DNA of 64,000 nt from Odontocerum albicorne (GCA_949825065.1 OX463852.1:15831689-15895688), one strand, 5' to 3'; shown: positions 43,031 to 55,560, numbered from the stretch's first letter. Made by a program: numbers and translations. Notes: generated by a model not told the origin, from the letters alone.

Positions 43031-43864
43031 TACTGTTGCGGACCGCCATAAAGTTTATTCATTAATACCAAAAACATTGTAAATTTGTTAAAAAAATCGG
43101 TTGAAATTAGTATTTTGTATAAAGTTATAAAATGTATAAAATTTTAACTAAACTGGAAAAATCAATTAAGTTATATAACGCCTCTCCTCAAGGTATGAAG
43201 CTAGTTAAAACTATGTCGACATACCGATTTAATATGTCAACGTTTCAACTCGTATAATTCTTATTAAATTGGCAAGTTAACGTTTTCTCTGTAGCTTAAT
43301 TGCTTTCTTGTCCTTTATGCAATAATTATGCAACAAACCATTGTATATTTTTTCACGAACTTGATATTTTGAGAACCGTTTAACCTTTAGCGCCGCCAAG
43401 TTTGTTTAGTATAATTTTTGAAGGGAGCTCCTTAAAGTTTTGATGATTAACGTAGGGTCATTAACATGGAGTTTGGAGAGCGGTTCAGATCGATTAAAGC
43501 GGGGAAGTGACTTGGAAAAAAAATACACGGTATTTTTAGCCGCGTTCAGTGTAAATATTTTTTTTATTTTTTCGGTGAGCATTAGGGATATCTTGTTGTA
43601 GTTAAAGCCTGGTTCACACGGTCAATATAATTTCAACCGCGAGAAATCTGCATTATAAACGCACGATGGTGGTTTTGCTTTAAACACTGTTTGTGTTTCT
43701 CTATACAGATACATTTTTGTTTGTTGTATATAAAAAGCGTCTAATCATTGTTTTCTACGATTTATTGATATATTTCAATTTTAAAAAAATCTTTCTGGTT
43801 CGTTGACTTCTTTACCAAGAATCACTTTTTCAAAAACAAATATTTTATTTGTGCTCTGTCTTGT

Positions 43865-44022
43865 CTGTCTTATTTGCGCTCCCCTGATGATGGGGTGTAA
43901 ACTTTGAAACCGGTAGGATTATACCATTACATAAAGTGGAATAAACAGTGTTTGATAAAACAAATTACAATGTATTTACCTACAAACCTCCACAATGTTA
44001 ATGCCTTAACTATAAATAATAT
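43865..44022 (+). mobile_element. Penelope-like element end, single copy D
   Basis: The only PLE end in the window without a facing partner. In order: TATTTGCGCTCC, CTGATGA, GAAACCGGTAGGATTATACC, AAAGTGGAATAAACAGTGTT, AAATTACAATG, then CCTCCACAATGTTAATGCCT. No protein-coding part is retained. Confidence 0.65.
43881..43918 (+). ncRNA. Hammerhead-ribozyme-like core in PLE end
   Basis: CCC (43881-43883), CTGATGA (43884-43890), a 15-base stem-II region, GAAA (43906-43909), CCGG, TA (43914-43915), then GGA. Two of the three inner stem I pairs (C-G, C-G) remain. The stem II sequence has decayed (TGGGGTGTAAACTTT). The order and core are those of a type I hammerhead with a palindromic stem III. Confidence 0.3.
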
Positions 44023-44119
44023 AGAAATATTTTATCTAACTTGGAGATAAACGTTTTTTTAAGTTATTGGTCGCCTTGACAGATAATTTTTTTTCTTAAA
44101 ATATTGTTTTTATTAAAAA

Positions 44120-44375
44120 AATAAGTGCATACATACCACCATGCCGTGTTTTTTTCTGGGGTAGGCCGAGAGGACAGAGCGCCAGACTTGTCTATCTCGA
44201 TAGACATATTTCGCCTCTTACACATCCACGCACCTTCTCATACCGCCCCTACGATTTCTATAAATTTTTACATTTCCTTCTTTCAAAATATTATTCACTT
44301 GATCCAATAATACTTCCCTTGATTATTTTCTACCACACATGTCATCCACATTTGCACTGTATATTTGTTTTGAAA
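44120..44375 (-). pseudogene. LINE tail-family relic
   Basis: The minus strand reads VDVKEAKYVYRDRQVWRSVL-like codons, complementing GGACAGAGCGCCAGACTTGT and CACATCCACGCACCTTCTC, then YPR. Upstream LDQVNNILKEGN matches the copy at 3.15 kb. It is one of the clearest tails. Confidence 0.65.
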
Positions 44376-44379
44376 AAAA

Positions 44380-46120
44380 TAATCGTCTTTTGAAAACCGG
44401 AAAGAATATTTTTTATTTAATATTATATATGTTTTTTAATATCAGTTTATGTCTTAAAAATTATGTACGGCTCAAGAAGCAAACAATAAAATTAAAAAGC
44501 AGTATTTCTAGTTGTAACATCAGTTTATATGTGAAATTATGAATCAAACTATTACTAAATGCAGCATTTTAATAGGTGTCATTTAGATAAGGTTTGCTAA
44601 ATGCGGCATTTTTTGATGAGTTTTATTCAAATCCATCCATTTTGTTTACAATTAAAATTTGATTCATTATAATATAGACGACATGCCCACAAATTTAGAT
44701 AGTTGTGAACTGTGCCTTAAAGGCATATGATACTCTCATAGTATTTGATATTTCAAAACGATTATTTATGCTTATCGTTCTTCATGAGGTTGGTATCTCT
44801 CCATCTGTGTGTACCATAGATATAGCCATAGACCTTAACGGGTTTCCCAGTGTTCAGGAATTTGTGGTGTCCCGGGCTCGAGGCGGTCTTTCTGTCAAAG
44901 TATATTGTAACTCTGTCAATCACAATAGTCGGTAATAGAATATACATTTTCCATACACAATACTCTCTTCACATGTATCTTGCTTAAAACTTTGAAAAAA
45001 TTTCTATTGAAAAATATTTTAATGTGAAAGTTAAAACGCTAAACATACCAAAGCGTACTTTTATATATCACTTTTTCGTTTCTAGCTTAACTGAATGAAT
45101 AATAGTCTATGACACAGAAGATATAGCCTTATGATGTAAGTAACGAATTAAATATCGGTACCAGCATATAAAGAAGACGGATAAATAACACCTCATGTAT
45201 ATTGCTGTTCATGGCACACATGCCCTGGTAAACGACTTCCAGGCATCTCACATTAAAGACTGACAGACGGCTAGCAGACCATGCCCATGAAAATAGATCG
45301 TAAGATATAATAAACGTAGAAAAAGATTAAGATTTATATTTTGGTCATCTTAAATGATTTGTGAAATCCATTTCAACTATTTCGAGTTCTCTGATCTTCC
45401 ACACACACTTATTTGCATTTATATATTTATCATAAACCTGGATCAATCGACTTCTTGACTGCTTTTACCGAACACCTCTTCACATTTCTAATCTCGAATC
45501 ATCATCCGTCCATCTTTTTGGAGCTCATACCACTGGTCTTATGTGGTGTTTTTCAGTTTCAATTAAGTCTTGCTTTTGTTTGGATCACATCTTTAAAATT
45601 AACCCGTCCATGGCTTTCGTCATTTACGTGATATGAATAATAGATTTCAAAGATGGCTTATTCCGCTGATCTTCGGAAAATTTGCAACTTGTTGACAGTT
45701 TTGATCATTTCTGAACCATGGTGTCTGCTTTCTATGTTAACGTAGCCATACATATGTTCCTCAACATCATTTGAGCATCTGTTGTCTTCAAATTAAAATT
45801 CATGGTATTCTCTTCGAGAGGAATTTTAGTTAAGTAAGTGATTGTTTGTGCTTACGTTATTTATTTAAATAATTGTGTGTTTTTAATAAAAAATAATAAA
45901 GTATTTTTATCTTTTAATGTATCTTTTATAACATATGTTATTTTAAAATGTGGATTCCAGATGTAAACGCTAAGTGTTGTTGATATTTGAACGAAAGTTC
46001 TGAGGAAAGTGTACGGGCGAGTTAAAAAATATGGGATAATTATTTAATAACCTGGCTAATGTTGTAAGCTGGCCACATACAGCGAAAACACGAGAACAAA
46101 CCTCTAAACACCTTGAATTT
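44380..46120. other. Unique AT-rich stretch with two less AT-rich patches
   Basis: Patches at 44700-44935 and 45360-45800 have higher G+C and open frames of 60-76 codons, but no recognisable product. The complement of the second patch contains APKRWTDDD-like codons that might be a worn LINE C-terminus. I would not annotate a gene. Confidence 0.25.
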
Positions 46121-46124
46121 TACC

Positions 46125-46330
46125 ATAATAGAAAAAAGAATGAGCATATATCAATAAATCTATTTTTCTGAACATATGCAGATGCGGGAAAGTATCTTAT
46201 TTAATGGTCACAGCTACTACCTTCCTATCCTAACACTGAACTTATATGTGTATATCAAAAACAGTAATTTCTAGAAGGGAGTTTGCTGTTTAAACGGCGC
46301 TATATAAGTTGTTCTTGTATTATTTTTACT
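46125..46330 (+). repeat. Interspersed repeat C copy
   Basis: TCTGAACATATGCAGATGCG, AAAGTATCTTATTTAATGGT and CACAGCTACTACCTTCCTAT are followed by GGGAGTTTGCTGTTTAAACG and GCGCTATATAAGTTGTTCTT with an ATT tail. This full-length copy defines the family (about 200 bp). Confidence 0.65.
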
Positions 46331-46929
46331 ATAAACAGATTACGAAGGTGATAGTTGGATGAGTGCAAGAGGATCTCGAAGTCCTGGGAATCTATGACTG
46401 AGAGCGCATATCGAAATGGAGAAATCTTCTTAAGGTGGACAGGGACTTCGCAGGGTGTAAAGCCATGGCGAAGATAATAATGTGTACTTAGTGTCATAAT
46501 CGATGGGAAGTCAAACTTTAATAAAGCCAAAGGCTTAATGGGACGGAACCTAAATAAAAATTCCTCTCTATCATGTATTCGTAGTTCATAAAATACAACG
46601 ATATCGAAAACCTCACACAAAGTCAAGTCCAAAATTCCCGAACTACCATGATTATACTTAATATTTTCAAGTTTTATCTTCCGTTTAAAATCTTTGTTTA
46701 TAACAACTCATTGTTTTGGGCGCTATCGTTGGATCAATTTAATTTTTTGTCGTGAGAAACGCCGCCTCTGATTAGTAATTATATAAAAGTTTGTTAATTG
46801 TGAATACACAACGAGCGGCCCCTGCCTTGATTAAGATATCATGAAGTCAAATGATTAATATTTCCATTCTGCCCTGAACCAGTGGCGTCACGAGGATTTT
46901 TTATACATAATATTAATTTTGCGTTACCA

Positions 46930-47115
46930 TAATCGAACATATGCACATATGCGGGGATATACTTAATCTAATGGTCCTAGCTACTCCTTTTTTATATTAC
47001 ATTTAACTTATTTACATTGTTTTATTAATTTTAATCTATCAATGAAAGTGGGTTCGAGTCTCGAGCTAGAGCGCCTTTGAAGAGAGTTTGTTCTCTAAAC
47101 TATTATTGACTAGCT
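46930..47115 (+). repeat. Interspersed repeat C copy
   Basis: ATCGAACATATGCACATATG, TTAATCTAATGGTCCTAGCT and CTACTCC are followed by AATGAAAGTGGGTTCGAGTC (box-B-like), AGAGCGCC and AGAGAGTTTGTTCTCTAAAC. The tRNA-like GGTTCGAGTC suggests this family too is tRNA-derived. Confidence 0.6.
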
Positions 47116-47717
47116 CAAAACATTTCGATAAAAAATATTTCTTGTTGTTAATTCAGTAGTTAGGCCACTGTGAGACCATATACCAAAGAACGTGATTAAC
47201 CAGTTCCTCAGAATATATGTTCGTATTTAATGGGAACACGAAACGTTTGACTGTTGCTAAGATTAATTAATTGGCAGCGTTTAAAAGCTGTTCGTCATAT
47301 AGTAGATTAACTTCGGTGATATCCTTTTAGTGCAAAAGGAAAAAATGTTACAGAATAATATGCCGGCTACCAAAGTGGAAATATATATTTCTATTTTTTT
47401 TCACTTCGTTGATTTTTTTTTTTCTTCTTGCTGAATGATTCTTAACTGAGATACATTTATCACCCGAGACAAATAAGTATAAAAGGAACATGGACAAAGA
47501 ACCTCCAATTCAAATCCCGGTTTGGTTCGTTTCATCGTACCAGCATATATCTTCAAGTATGTAGAGTTTGTTTTATCGAAATATATGTATATTGTTATTT
47601 TGACACCTACTAGATAAATTGTTTGAATGCTTGAGAGGAACGAAATACAATTTTCACGTGTCTTTCACACTGAATCTTTTTCTTCTTGGTATACTCGTAT
47701 ATCTTGGATCTGTTCTG

Positions 47718-47933
47718 TTACGAAAACCAATCATAGGTAGTAGAACGCCTGCTGTCTCTCCACCTTTTAATTGGTTTTCCTTGCATGTAATGTCCTGCGG
47801 AAACTTCGTTTGCTGTGTATGTATGGGAATCTGTCACTGCACATTCTATCCACATACTCTCGACAGTATCGCCTTTGATTGCTTGCTTCATATTCTGACC
47901 GTAAAATCCAATTGCAACCGCACCATTGATGCG
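47718..47933 (-). other. Unrecognised 71-codon open frame
   Basis: Flanked by stops on both sides, the minus strand is open for 71 codons in a segment richer in G+C than its flanks (AVAIGFYGQNMKQAIKGDTV ... HYMQGKPIKRWRDSRRS ... DWFS). The KRWRD word is reminiscent of LINE C-termini, but the rest fits nothing I know. The plus strand is also open (47619-47957, 112 codons), so at most one is real. Confidence 0.25.
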
Positions 47934-47959
47934 TTACACGTATATTTTGTTGTTTGATA

Positions 47960-48650
47960 CCTGCAATGGGATAGTTAATGACACCTATTAGAAGAACAAG
48001 CTCAAGCAGTTAAAATATGAAATGACTTCTTTATTTAAGAATAATTGATTCGTCAGTTTATTGTTACTTATAAAAAACTCGGATCGTTTTAAAGCGTTCG
48101 TATATGAAATTTCAACGTCTAATCAACTTTTTGGACTCAAGTCATGAAACACGAACTGGTAATTACTTACTTCCTCTGCTAACACCTGCATCGAATAAAT
48201 CTATCTGAAACGCGTTAAGTAGATATTTTGAACTTCCATAGGACATTATTTCTTTACCATTATACTATTACATTCTGGATTTCAATGGAGTTCTTGTATT
48301 GGTTTTAACTTTTTCTTAATTATTTTCCTATATTTTGTTTTAGATATTGATTTATTTATTTGGGTGTTTAATGAGCAGGACGAAGGGAAATCAATTCTAA
48401 AATTATTTGATTATTGTTTCATATAAAAATCTTTTCTTCAAATATAAGCAATTTACGTATTACAATTTTTCAATATATTTATAACAAATAAGCCACAAAT
48501 AATTTTTTTTTTGAAACCATTTTATTTTTTTAACAGGTTCGTTTACAGATATTATATCTACCATTAAACTCTCATATATATTATGCATTTTCAAAAGAAA
48601 TAAACTTTGATGAAAATAATTTTGTAACCATTTAATTCCTTTCTTTATTC
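47960..48650. other. AT-rich stretch, nothing recognised
   Basis: No supported feature. Confidence 0.35.
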
Positions 48651-48654
48651 CTTC

Positions 48655-48990
48655 TTATCAGGTTTGTTACAAGATATGTTTACCTAGTATTGATCCCTCA
48701 AGATAATGATGTTTCAATAAATAAATATTTGAAATGGGATTTACTCGATATTTTATTTTTTAGTTTAGATGATAATTATTCTTCATTTATTTATTTAATA
48801 TTGAACAAATCCTCTTTAATTAAAAGAAAATTTATGACCATTTATTATTACTCGATATTTGGTTTGTTGGAAGATATTTCCATTTAGCACTAAGCCCCCA
48901 AGGTAATTATGTTTCTTAGTTTAATAAATAATTGAAATTTGATTAATCAAAATTATATTAGTTTAGATGATACAAATATAAAGTCTCATA
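48655..48990 (+). repeat. Two direct copies of a SINE A body remnant
   Basis: Two segments about 200 bases apart (48660-48772 and 48861-48970) share GGTTTGTT, AAGATAT, CAAG-TAAT-ATGTTTC, AATAAATA-TTGAAAT and TTAGTTTAGATGAT. The second contains GTTGGAAGATATTTCCATTT and AGCACTAAGCCCCCAAGG, the SINE A body. This suggests local duplication after insertion. Confidence 0.5.
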
Positions 48991-49805
48991 TTACGTATAA
49001 ATACGAACACAGAAGTGAACTATACGTTAAGTCATTAAATTCCCGAGTCAATATTATTTTCGAATGACTGAAATAAATAAGATATTTATTTACACTTTTA
49101 TCTTAAGGAACAAAAAAATCTTATTTCAATATCGTCTTAGTTATTCTAATTAATTTCGAGACCATTCATATAATTAATTCACATTTACATTGAAACTTAT
49201 ATTTACGTCAGTAAACTTGTACGGCATTTGACAAACCATCTTGATTACTTTACAAAGGCGGAAACCAATTTTGCCAGAGTCAAATAGTTTATCTTATCTA
49301 TTTTGGAAACAAATATCTGCAAATCTTACACCGTTTACTACTTAAGTTATCCAGTTCAATACAAAATCACTTAATAAATCGGTAGATTTCATTAAAACTC
49401 TCAGATTTGCCCATTCTTTGTGATGGTCAATAAAATTAGCGTTTATTTACAATACTTTCTTTTTTTTCTGTCAAGACAAAGAACTATGAACTTTGGTTTT
49501 GTAAGCTTTTTTTTATGAAGTACCGTTAGTGTTTCGCAGGCCAAAAAATCCTCAAGTATCTCTTATAAAATTGCTCGGTTTAAATCGATTTACTTTATTT
49601 GTATGAATTATATTTTGACAGTTGCTAAATAACGAAGTAAAAATTGCGATTTCATCCAAAAGTAGTTGAAAAGTTATTACAGTTTAATTACTTCAGTAGC
49701 ATGCTACTTTAATAGTGCTACTCTTTCAATGTACTTTTAACAACATTGTATATTGATATATCATTATAACTTAAAGTTTAAATAATTATTCACGTGGTTG
49801 GCGAA

Positions 49806-50253
49806 ATATGTGATTCAATATATATTTTGTTACGTTCAAGAAGGTTCCGTATCTGTTATTTCTTAATCAAGCCATTATATGTGATTCAATATATATTTTG
49901 TTACGTTCAAGAAGGTTCCGTATCTGTTATTTCTTAATCAAGCCATTATATGTGATTCAATATATTATATATTTTGTTACGTTCAAGAAGATTCCGTATC
50001 TGTTATTTCTTAATCAAGCCATTATATGTGATTCAATATATTATATATTTTGTTACGTTCAAGAAGATTCCGTATCTGTTATTTCTTAATCAAGCCATTA
50101 TATGTGATTCAATATATTATATATTTTGTTGCGTTCAAGAAGATTCCGTATCTGTTATTTCTTAATCAAGCCATTATATGTGATTCAATATATTATATAT
50201 TTTGTTACGTTCAAGAAGATTCCGTATCTGTTATTTCTTAATTGAGCCATTAT
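49806..50253. repeat. Tandem array, 71/76-bp units, 6 copies
   Basis: Unit starts are at 49806, 49877, 49948, 50024, 50100 and 50176. The first two units are 71 bp. From the third on, a TATTA insertion in ATTCAATATAT makes 76 bp, and GGTTCCG becomes GATTCCG. Units are otherwise nearly identical. The three overlapping 63-codon frames across it are by-products. Confidence 0.95.
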
Positions 50254-50259
50254 AACTTA

Positions 50260-51530
50260 TACTTGTGGTATTTGTAGGATATTATATTTCTGTTTATCAC
50301 CTAAGCTATTCCAGATGATCTTCAGATTTTTCCGGTGTTTATTTGTTGAGTGTTTTTCTCACGTCTTAATTTAATTTTTCAATAAATTATTTCATCTCAG
50401 ATTTCCCGATGCATGTATCTAGTTTGTCAACAAAGTAATAATTTCCAGAGTGGCTTTATTATTACCTATTTACCAAACCATACAAAACCCTTCAATACTT
50501 GCAGCCTTGTTCAATGTCAGTTCATAAAAATCCTTGAAATTGTTTTATTTTTTTTCCACATATTTTTAATTAGACGAAATAGATAAAGATACAGAATTGC
50601 CTTATCCTCTGGTTAAAACGCACAAGAAATCCAATTTTATGAAACAAAGAAAAATAAATCAAAAGTATAACGTCCCTCGATTTCTTCAAATATTCTTCCG
50701 AATTGTGTTTGAATTATTTTGGTGTACGAATAGTTATTTTTTTCTTCTTTAAATGTTATTCGCCCAAATTTGAATGTTCGCAGTTATGAGCATTATTGGG
50801 TTGATTCAATTCATTGAGAATACGGAATACGGAACAAACATATATTTTTATACTAAGTACTGGCTATCAAAATTTCAAATAATATCACATTAATCAAATA
50901 AGAAAATTATTTTTATACATTTATTTTATAACAGTTATTATTTATCCAAATTTTTTTATTGGTTTGACGGTATTCTTTGATTTAAACATTTTAATCTTTG
51001 TAATGTCCTATAAATAAGACATATCTGTGACAGAGTCTTTAAAAATATATTTGATCTATTTATACCAAACTTATTGGACGAAAAAATGGAATTTTCTCGA
51101 ATTATCACCAACTTGCTTTTTTTAATAATTTTTTTAGCGACAACGCCAACAAAAATTAACAACGGACTTCTTTCAAGCTACAAACTTGCTTCAATGGCTT
51201 TTTTCGATATGCTATAATCGATTTTTAAGTTCGAAATGTCTTTTGAGAAATGAGGTATCCACACGTAACGGTTTGATTGATGACAAAAAAAAACAATTTT
51301 ATGGTGAACCTTAAAAAAAACTCATCTTGAAACATTATTTATTTTCAATGATGAGATGTGTTTTTAAAGTACTTCCTGTTTTTGAAAGCGAATAAATTAA
51401 TTTATTTCTCTCTAAGACTTGGTTCCCTTTATAAATTCATTTTAATTGAAACCTTTTCATGTAAGAATTTATTAGTTTTCATATGCATTTTATTGAATTT
51501 GATTCTGTCAGTTTAATCATCTTTCTTTTT
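50260..51530. other. AT-rich stretch, nothing recognised
   Basis: No supported gene or repeat family. Confidence 0.35.
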
Positions 51531-51534
51531 ACGT

Positions 51535-51990
51535 TTGATAATTAAATATTAGGAATTGAAGCCTGGGCATTACAAAATTGTGATAACAGCAGAATAAATG
51601 CGGTTGGAATGTGCACTTTGCATAAAATATCTGGTATATCAATGTTTTACTCGTATAGAGATCGGGTAAGAGATAACTGTTGAGACGGATGTTAAAACAT
51701 AAGTAAAATTAAGAATCTTGAGATGGTGTGGCCACGTCGAGTGAATGAGTTAAACGACTTACAAAACTTATTTATATGTATGAAATTAATGAAGAGCGAA
51801 GAAAATGAAGATTGAGGTAAGAGTAGGAGAAGATAGTTGGAGAAATTTTAACTGAGGGAAAGGTTCGGAGTATGATAAACAGTAGAGCATGAATGACAAA
51901 ACTTATGGATGTGGATGAAGTGGAAGCTATGCGCGTAGATAGGAATTATGTCCTCCCAAAAAAAACATGGCGTGATGGCATTTTTAATTC
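51535..51990 (+). pseudogene. LINE ORF2 relic (tail family)
   Basis: The plus strand reads WALQNCDNSRINAVGMCTLH then KISGIS and RDRVRDNC. A frame change leads to a VWPRRVNELNDLQNLFICMK segment (the RWFGHVERMN region), and the tail is MDVDEVEAMRVDRNYVLP. It spans from the post-palm region to the C-terminus, so it is the most complete tail-family copy on the plus strand, with several frameshifts and stops. Confidence 0.65.
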
Positions 51991-51994
51991 TTTA

Positions 51995-53445
51995 GTCAAA
52001 CTGTGTATTTCGCACGTTTACTCGTATATTCGTGTTCGACATTTTTTGACACATTTATTTTCGTTTTGCACTTGGCCATACTTTTTTTCTGTTGTTGATT
52101 CCGTTTTGAGAAAATATTTTTTTGTTTTGATTTTGTGTTCATGTTTTGGCGTTTTTCACGTTTGTATTGATTTTATTTTTGATATTACGTATTTTGAGAT
52201 TCGAACAAGTGTTATTGTTATTTGAATTTTGTTTAATATTTTTACATTTTTTTGTATAAGTTTTATGATTTAAATTTAATTTTTGTACATAACGCGGCCG
52301 TCTTAAATTAAAAAAATAAGTTAAAAATAAAAAAAAACATATTCTATGTATCATATATAAGAATGTATGTTATGCTCTGAAAGGAAACAATGTTTACCCA
52401 TTGCAATATGCGAAAATACGTTCATTTCTGCAAATCAAATCACTAATAACAAATATCAAATTACACTCGTTTATATAATTAATGTACAATTACTATTTTC
52501 CCCATGAAGTATGAAAACATTTTCATATTTTTCTTATAATTTTTACTCGTTTTAGTGTACTAAAAATATTATAAAGATAAATTCTCCGAAGGAAATCAGC
52601 ACCGAAATTGTACCGATTAGTTAAATGTAATAAAGATTGTTAATAATGATGAATTCAAAAATAAATAGTTTGACTCAAATCCTTACGGTTTAATAATGCA
52701 TTGTTTTTATTAATACTTACTTTTTCTAATAATGTTGTTCATTTCAAATATATATATTATATATTTGAACAAATAATCTTTCCACCTTTCTCTTCTTTCA
52801 CGCCAATGAAACAATTATCCAAGAACCTGGAAACAAACTGAACACATTTGTTTCCACTTATTCAGGAGAAGTTTCTCCAACATTTGCCGTGAATTCCACC
52901 GGAATTCCAAGAGTTGTGAGCGCCGTTCCACAAAGGCTATTTTCCACAACAGCCTTCGTCTCTTGCATCGCATAATAGCTGCATCTACCTATACTGTGCA
53001 TATTTCGACTGACGTGGTGCATTTTTCCACGCTTTCGAATTATCTCGAGTTTCGCTTCCCTGAATAATGGATAAAGAACTGGCGGTTTATGATCTGTATG
53101 CGCAAATTTTTTTTCTTCTTGAATTGAATCTTACGTTTCAACGCTTCTAATGCTCCATGTTTAGAATTAATCGTTAGTTATATCCATTTTTTAAATCTTT
53201 TTTACCATAATTTAAGGCTTTGTTTCTTAACCTTCTTGAGTTCTTATTAGTTTTGGTTTCTTAACCTATGTGAAGATTAATAAAATAATACATAGAGATA
53301 ATAATTTAACAAATATCTACAAGTTATCAATGCCAAAAAGTTGTTTCGAAAAGTGGTATGTTTTTATACTTTTGAAACTTGTATGTTATTTTGTAAATAT
53401 GATAAAATAATTTTATAATTGAAAACATTTCGCAATGCATTCTAA
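51995..53445. other. AT-rich stretch; one GC-elevated patch
   Basis: Around 52800-53100 the G+C rises, and a frame of 43 codons (about 52841-52972, TFVSTYSGEVSPTFAVNSTG...) is open, but no family is recognised. Elsewhere nothing is supported. Confidence 0.3.
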
Positions 53446-53449
53446 ATGC

Positions 53450-53630
53450 CAACCGACCCAATTTTAACTCACATATCACTCGCTTCATCTACATCCATAC
53501 ACCTCGCATAAACTCTACTACTTCTCTGAATTTTTACATTTCTTTCTTTCAATATATTCACTTGATGCAACTATGCTTATCTTGGTCACCCTCTACAACT
53601 ATCCTCTATTTGATTTTAACAAAATAAAAT
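53450..53630 (-). pseudogene. LINE tail-family relic
   Basis: The complement of CTACATCCATACACCTCGCA and TTCAATATATTCACTTGATG gives the CMDVDEA part and LDQVNI of the family, badly worn. Confidence 0.45.
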
Positions 53631-53984
53631 AACAATACTTAACGCATTTTTTTAGAAAGTAACACATATTGCTAAAAAAAATTTTATTAATTTTATAAAT
53701 TTTCTATTTTTATGCTCGAAATGCTTATGTTATGCTCGAAACAAAAAAGGTTCTTGAGCCCTCCTGGAAAAAACTTTCGTCTCCTATTTTGTTTTTTTTT
53801 TATTAGAAATCCTTGAAAAACAAAGAACGTACAAGCATATTACGTAATGAAATTTTTATCATCCGTTTTTCAGAAATATTATAAAGTCTTCAAAAAAATC
53901 AGAGGTTTTGTTAGACTTGCTTATTATATTTAAGTTTCTTTTCAAAATTATTTGCAAATTATCAAATCAATTACTCTCAATTAT

Positions 53985-54253
53985 TCAATTAATTGCTCTG
54001 CTCTGAAAATAACATGACTTGGAAAAAAATCTAGAACCACCGCCATGGATAGTCTAGCAGCATGGACTGTTTGCGTGTCTTGCTGAAACCACATACTATG
54101 GAGTTCGATTCTACGACGATGTATATATTTAATTCTAGAGCAAGAAAGTTCCTTAATATCTTGGATGGAGCAGAAGTCACCGTGATAACTTGTCCATTCG
54201 CTTATAAAGAAATAAAGGCCTACGTATAATTTCAAAACAATAAAATAAACCAT
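53985..54253 (-). pseudogene. Transposase fragment with second catalytic Asp region
   Basis: The minus strand reads GLYFFISEWTSYHGDF, then IHRRRIELHSMWFQQDTQTV, then HAARLSMAVVLDFFPSHVIF. This is the central part of a mariner/IS630-like insect transposase, where MWFQQDGATAHTAR carries the second catalytic aspartate (D in QQD). The GATAHT loop has decayed to TQTVHA. It has no N- or C-terminal part. The family resembles that of the 12.3-kb element. Confidence 0.75.
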
Positions 54254-54837
54254 TGTTTCTCAACATTTTTACCCTCCAAAACACAAAAAAATTAAGTCTT
54301 CGCGATCCCCTGCAAAAACTAATATATTGTTCATGTATGCACATGTTTTCAATGGTACTTAGATGAAAAGTCCTTTTTACAAAGGATTTTTGTCTATGGT
54401 GGTAACATTGAAAACTCAATAGAAAATTGTCTGTTATCGCTTCAAAACGATTTGCGTTTTTTTCTTACTTACGTAGATTCACGCATGAATAAACTTTTCA
54501 ACGAAAAACAAACGCAACCATCAACACTGATTAATTTATTTTTTTATAAAAAAAATGTAGAGCCACAAACTAGCTTGGTAACCTTTTACAAGTATTTCTA
54601 AGTTTGTTTATATTACATTACTTAAGCTAAGTTCTACACACTATCACTAACTATATAATATTAAAGATGTACAGAGGTAAATATTAGAATAAACAATTTA
54701 TAATAACGACTTGCGTTTTTTTTATCAAAACATATATTGTTTTATTTTTATACACGCAAGTAATTTTTATTTTCGTAACCCCCTGATATGTCACCATGCC
54801 CCCCAAGGGATCGCGATCTAAAGGTTGAGAAACGATG
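54251..54837. mobile_element. hAT-like non-autonomous element, 587 bp
   Basis: The left end CATTGTTTCTCAACATTTTT and the right end AAAGGTTGAGAAACGATG are inverted repeats of the CA-x-x-GTTTCTCAACC type seen in hAT elements. Just inside, TTCGCGATCCCC and GGGATCGCGA also match in inverted order. Flanking 8-mers (AAATAAAC / CAATTGAC) agree at only five positions, so the target duplication is worn or absent. No transposase sequence is inside. Confidence 0.55.
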
Positions 54838-54878
54838 CAATTGACTAAAATGTCAGAGCATTCATAACAGTGGTTCGA

Positions 54879-55065
54879 GAAATGTTTTTTTGGGGTTAGT
54901 GTACATTGATATACCTAGGGACATTAACAAACTGAAGACCACTATACAGGAAGAAATTACAGCTATACCAAACAACAAGGTGTAAGCAGCAATGCGAAAT
55001 TTGTGTGACAAACTGAAGCTGTGTAGGTTAGTTGACGGATGATATTTGACAAATGTGCTGTTTAA
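54879..55065 (+). pseudogene. Transposase C-terminal fragment
   Basis: The plus strand reads FFWG, then after a frame change LVYIDIPRDINKLKTTIQEE and ITAIPNNKV, a stop, AAMRNLCDKLKLCRLVDG, a stop, YLTNVLF. This is the C-terminal end (FLWGYLKSKVY...LK-x-x-I-x-x-EI...M-NF-x-RL...GHHL-DV-F) of the same transposase group as the fragment at 53985, but on the other strand. A hAT-like element lies between them. Confidence 0.7.
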
Positions 55066-55259
55066 AAAATGAGTGAGATGAAGTTATTTACTCAACTGGC
55101 AATTTATACCCTTATGTTTTATAACAAGAAACAAATATTTAAGCTATTTTTTACATTGTTAATTCTGTTCTGAAAACCATGCGGTTTCCATAACCACCCT
55201 GTATTATAATACTAGTATATACTGTATCCATCGCTCCTGGACATATATTCTTTCACCTT

Positions 55260-55560
55260 CCCATTTTGACACTTACGAGTACACAACGTGAGTATTCTGA
55301 CATGCCCTGTGTAAATAAACAAAGAATACGCAAAACTTCACTTCCTCTCTCTTATTTGGCCATTATACATCTCCTTTCTATGCAACATCTCCCCTCGCTC
55401 TCCGCAGAAGAAAGTCGCTTAAGGTTTTTTTTCCTTTCGTTTCTTTTTTCGTTCTCTCCCACTTCCTTGAAGTTTGGTAATCCTTTTTCAAACCGCTTCG
55501 GCTTTTCCTTTTTCCTATTTTTGGTGAGTTTAACCTGAAACCATTTATGCAACCCCCATT
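55260..55560 (+). other. Pyrimidine-rich segment, unrecognised
   Basis: A long CT-rich stretch (about 55400-55530) ends in GGTGAGTTT, a good splice-donor match. The frames that cross it (90 codons plus; 66 and 136 codons minus) are low in complexity, and I do not regard them as genes. Confidence 0.2.

Noticed and set aside
49898..50241. Three overlapping 63-codon frames as a small gene family
   Set aside because: They are the translation of the 76-bp tandem array; a unit length not divisible by three shifts the frame each unit.
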